A stretch of 64,000 bases of DNA, taken from assembly GCA_963681505.1 (NCBI GenBank), contig OY811984.1:3172858-3236857 (forward strand), read 5' to 3'. How positions within the stretch are numbered: the first letter of the stretch is position 1; the number at the start of each line of letters is the position of its first letter. Below are positions 62,816 to 64,000 of the stretch, piece by piece. The notes under the pieces were generated by a model. The model ran no database searches and was not told the origin of the DNA. It worked only from the letters and a program-made list of their open reading frames with translations. The DNA is from Eunapius fragilis. Its lineage: Eukaryota > Porifera > Demospongiae > Spongillida > Spongillidae. A program made the translations under genes and the position numbers.

Positions 62816-64000
62816 CTAACGTAGGTCCTGATGATGGGTCTCTGGGTGGATTTTCAACTGATATCATACATGATGTTGAAGTGATTAAAAGAGAGGCAAT
62901 AAAAGTAGGTTTAGAGCTCAATCCCAGTAAGTCTGAGGTAATAGGCACAGACTCCATTACAACTGAGGCCATCCAGTCATCTCTTCCAGGTGTGCGTGTG
63001 GTGGATGTGGCACAGGCAACCTACTGGATTCACCTATAGGAGATATCACTTCCATATCTGCTACTATCACTGCAAAAACTGCTATGTTAGAATGTCTTGG
63101 AGAGAGACCGAAATACCTCCAAAGCCATGATGCATACCTCCTGTTGCGTCATTCTCTTGCTATCCCCAAACTCCTATACTGTCTTAGAACGTCTCCATGT
63201 TTTATTTCACCTTGCTTGCAGTTATATGATGAAGAGCTCAGGTCCATCATGAGTACCTGCTTTAATTTGCCTTTCACTAAAGGACACCCTGGGTGCACAC
63301 AGGCATCCATGCCAGTGAAGTTTGGTGGACTTGGTATTCGTAGTGCTGTGCAGCTTGCACCCTCTGCTTTTTTGGCTTCTGCTGCTGCCTCCTCAGACCT
63401 CGTCCGCCAGATCTTACCACCATGTCTGCAAGGATACCCCGTCTGTTTTGTAGATGAAGCACTTACTTGCTGGTCAGAGGGTTGCCAGGGGCACCTCCAG
63501 TTGGTACGGCAAAGTACAAGCAAAAGGCATGGGACTCCCCAAGGGTTCTAGCCACAGTCAGCACTCTTCTCTCTAAAAGCACAGACCCACTCTACAAAGC
63601 TCGCCTCCTGGCTGCATGCAACAAAGAATCAGGTCTATGGCTAAATACTCTGCCTGTCACTTCACTGGGTCTTCGTATGGATAATTTGACCATAAGAATA
63701 GCAATTGGTCTTCGTTTGGGTTTGTCCTTGTGTAGACCCCACAGTTGTCACCATTGTGGTTTTGAAGTGACCGATTTAGCTATTCATGGTCTTAGTTGCC
63801 GAAAAAGTGAGGGGCGCCACCATCGACATGCCTCCATCAATGATACAATCCACAGGGCCATGACTGCTGCTAAGATTCCATCTCGCTTGGAGCCTTCTGG
63901 CCTTTTTCGTTCTGACGGGAAAAGACCTGACGGGATAACCACAGTGCCTTGGCAGTGTGTTAAGCTCCTTGTTTGGGATGCCACCTGCCCTGACACATAT
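62816..64000 (+). pseudogene. LINE-like reverse transcriptase, 3' part, frameshifted
   Basis: The first frame reads GPDDGSLGGFS and GLELNPSKSEV, the catalytic YxDD region and thumb of a reverse transcriptase. After a frame change near 63015 the text runs HSLAIPKLLYCLRTSPC and MPVKFGGLGIRSAVQLAPSA. A second frame change near 63480 leads to KYKQKAWDSPRVLA, a CxxC-H-C finger ending HGLSC, GRHHRHASINDTIHRA and KRPDGITTVPW...LVWDATCPDT. The last block resembles a restriction-like endonuclease motif. The frame is open at the right edge. 5' truncation at the catalytic box and two frame changes mark a dead copy. Confidence 0.68.

Overview
The window reads as AT-rich (by eye roughly one third G+C) nuclear DNA from a marine invertebrate, most probably a sponge. 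The reasons are intron-split genes (including introns of 55 and 62 nt), an ankyrin–ROC–COR–Death gene of the DAPK/ROCO kind that is expanded in early animals, and a dense load of hAT, Harbinger, foldback and LINE-like elements. No bacterial, organellar or RNA genes were recognised. The species assignment is inference.

Layout. Positions 1-589 (+) hold the 3' end of a hAT transposase or a domesticated relative, whose frame is restored by two short introns. Positions 1796-43310 (-) hold one large host gene, transcribed right to left. Its first recognised ankyrin exon is at 43.3 kb. Six near-identical 81-nt ankyrin exons are scattered from 40.2 to 19.2 kb. An ankyrin plus P-loop exon lies at 14.6 kb, a 60-nt ROC exon at 4.6 kb, a large ROC-COR exon at 3.9-2.3 kb and a Death-domain exon at 2.1-1.8 kb. 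All junctions I could place keep the frame. The introns hold most of the sequence. One, between the P-loop and the rest of the ROC domain, carries an ~8 kb foldback element packed with microsatellites (6.1-14.0 kb). The others are built from a diverged tandem satellite of roughly 0.25-0.6 kb monomers (15-43 kb). That satellite has been invaded by a split Harbinger transposon (21.6-23.2 kb) and by a palindromic MITE that was then copied in a 3838-bp tandem duplication (30.0-37.4 kb).

Positions 43.3-47.4 kb are gene-poor, with a hairpin element, a basic-repeat relic, a possible first exon and a short TIR element with a 5-bp target duplication. Positions 47434-59577 form a giant inverted repeat. 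Its arms are about 4 kb, its loop about 1.6 kb, and each arm carries the same three gene-like pieces (a 37-codon ORF, a HECT C-terminal relic and an unidentified exon). The right arm is interrupted by a second, 2491-bp palindromic element with a 6-bp target duplication. Positions 60-64 kb contain another short TIR element filled with a minisatellite, a proline-rich ORF, a nearly perfect 237-bp palindromic MITE related to the Harbinger at 22.5 kb, and a frameshifted 3' part of a LINE-like reverse transcriptase running off the right edge.

The most unusual signals are two. The ankyrin exons differ mainly at the surface positions that vary in ankyrin binders. The satellite monomers also carry about 35 copies of a conserved CAG-NNN-GTAAGT motif, in transcript sense, in which only the NNN triplet varies strongly. 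Together they suggest an ankyrin gene whose recognition surface and intron architecture are being reshaped by tandem duplication.
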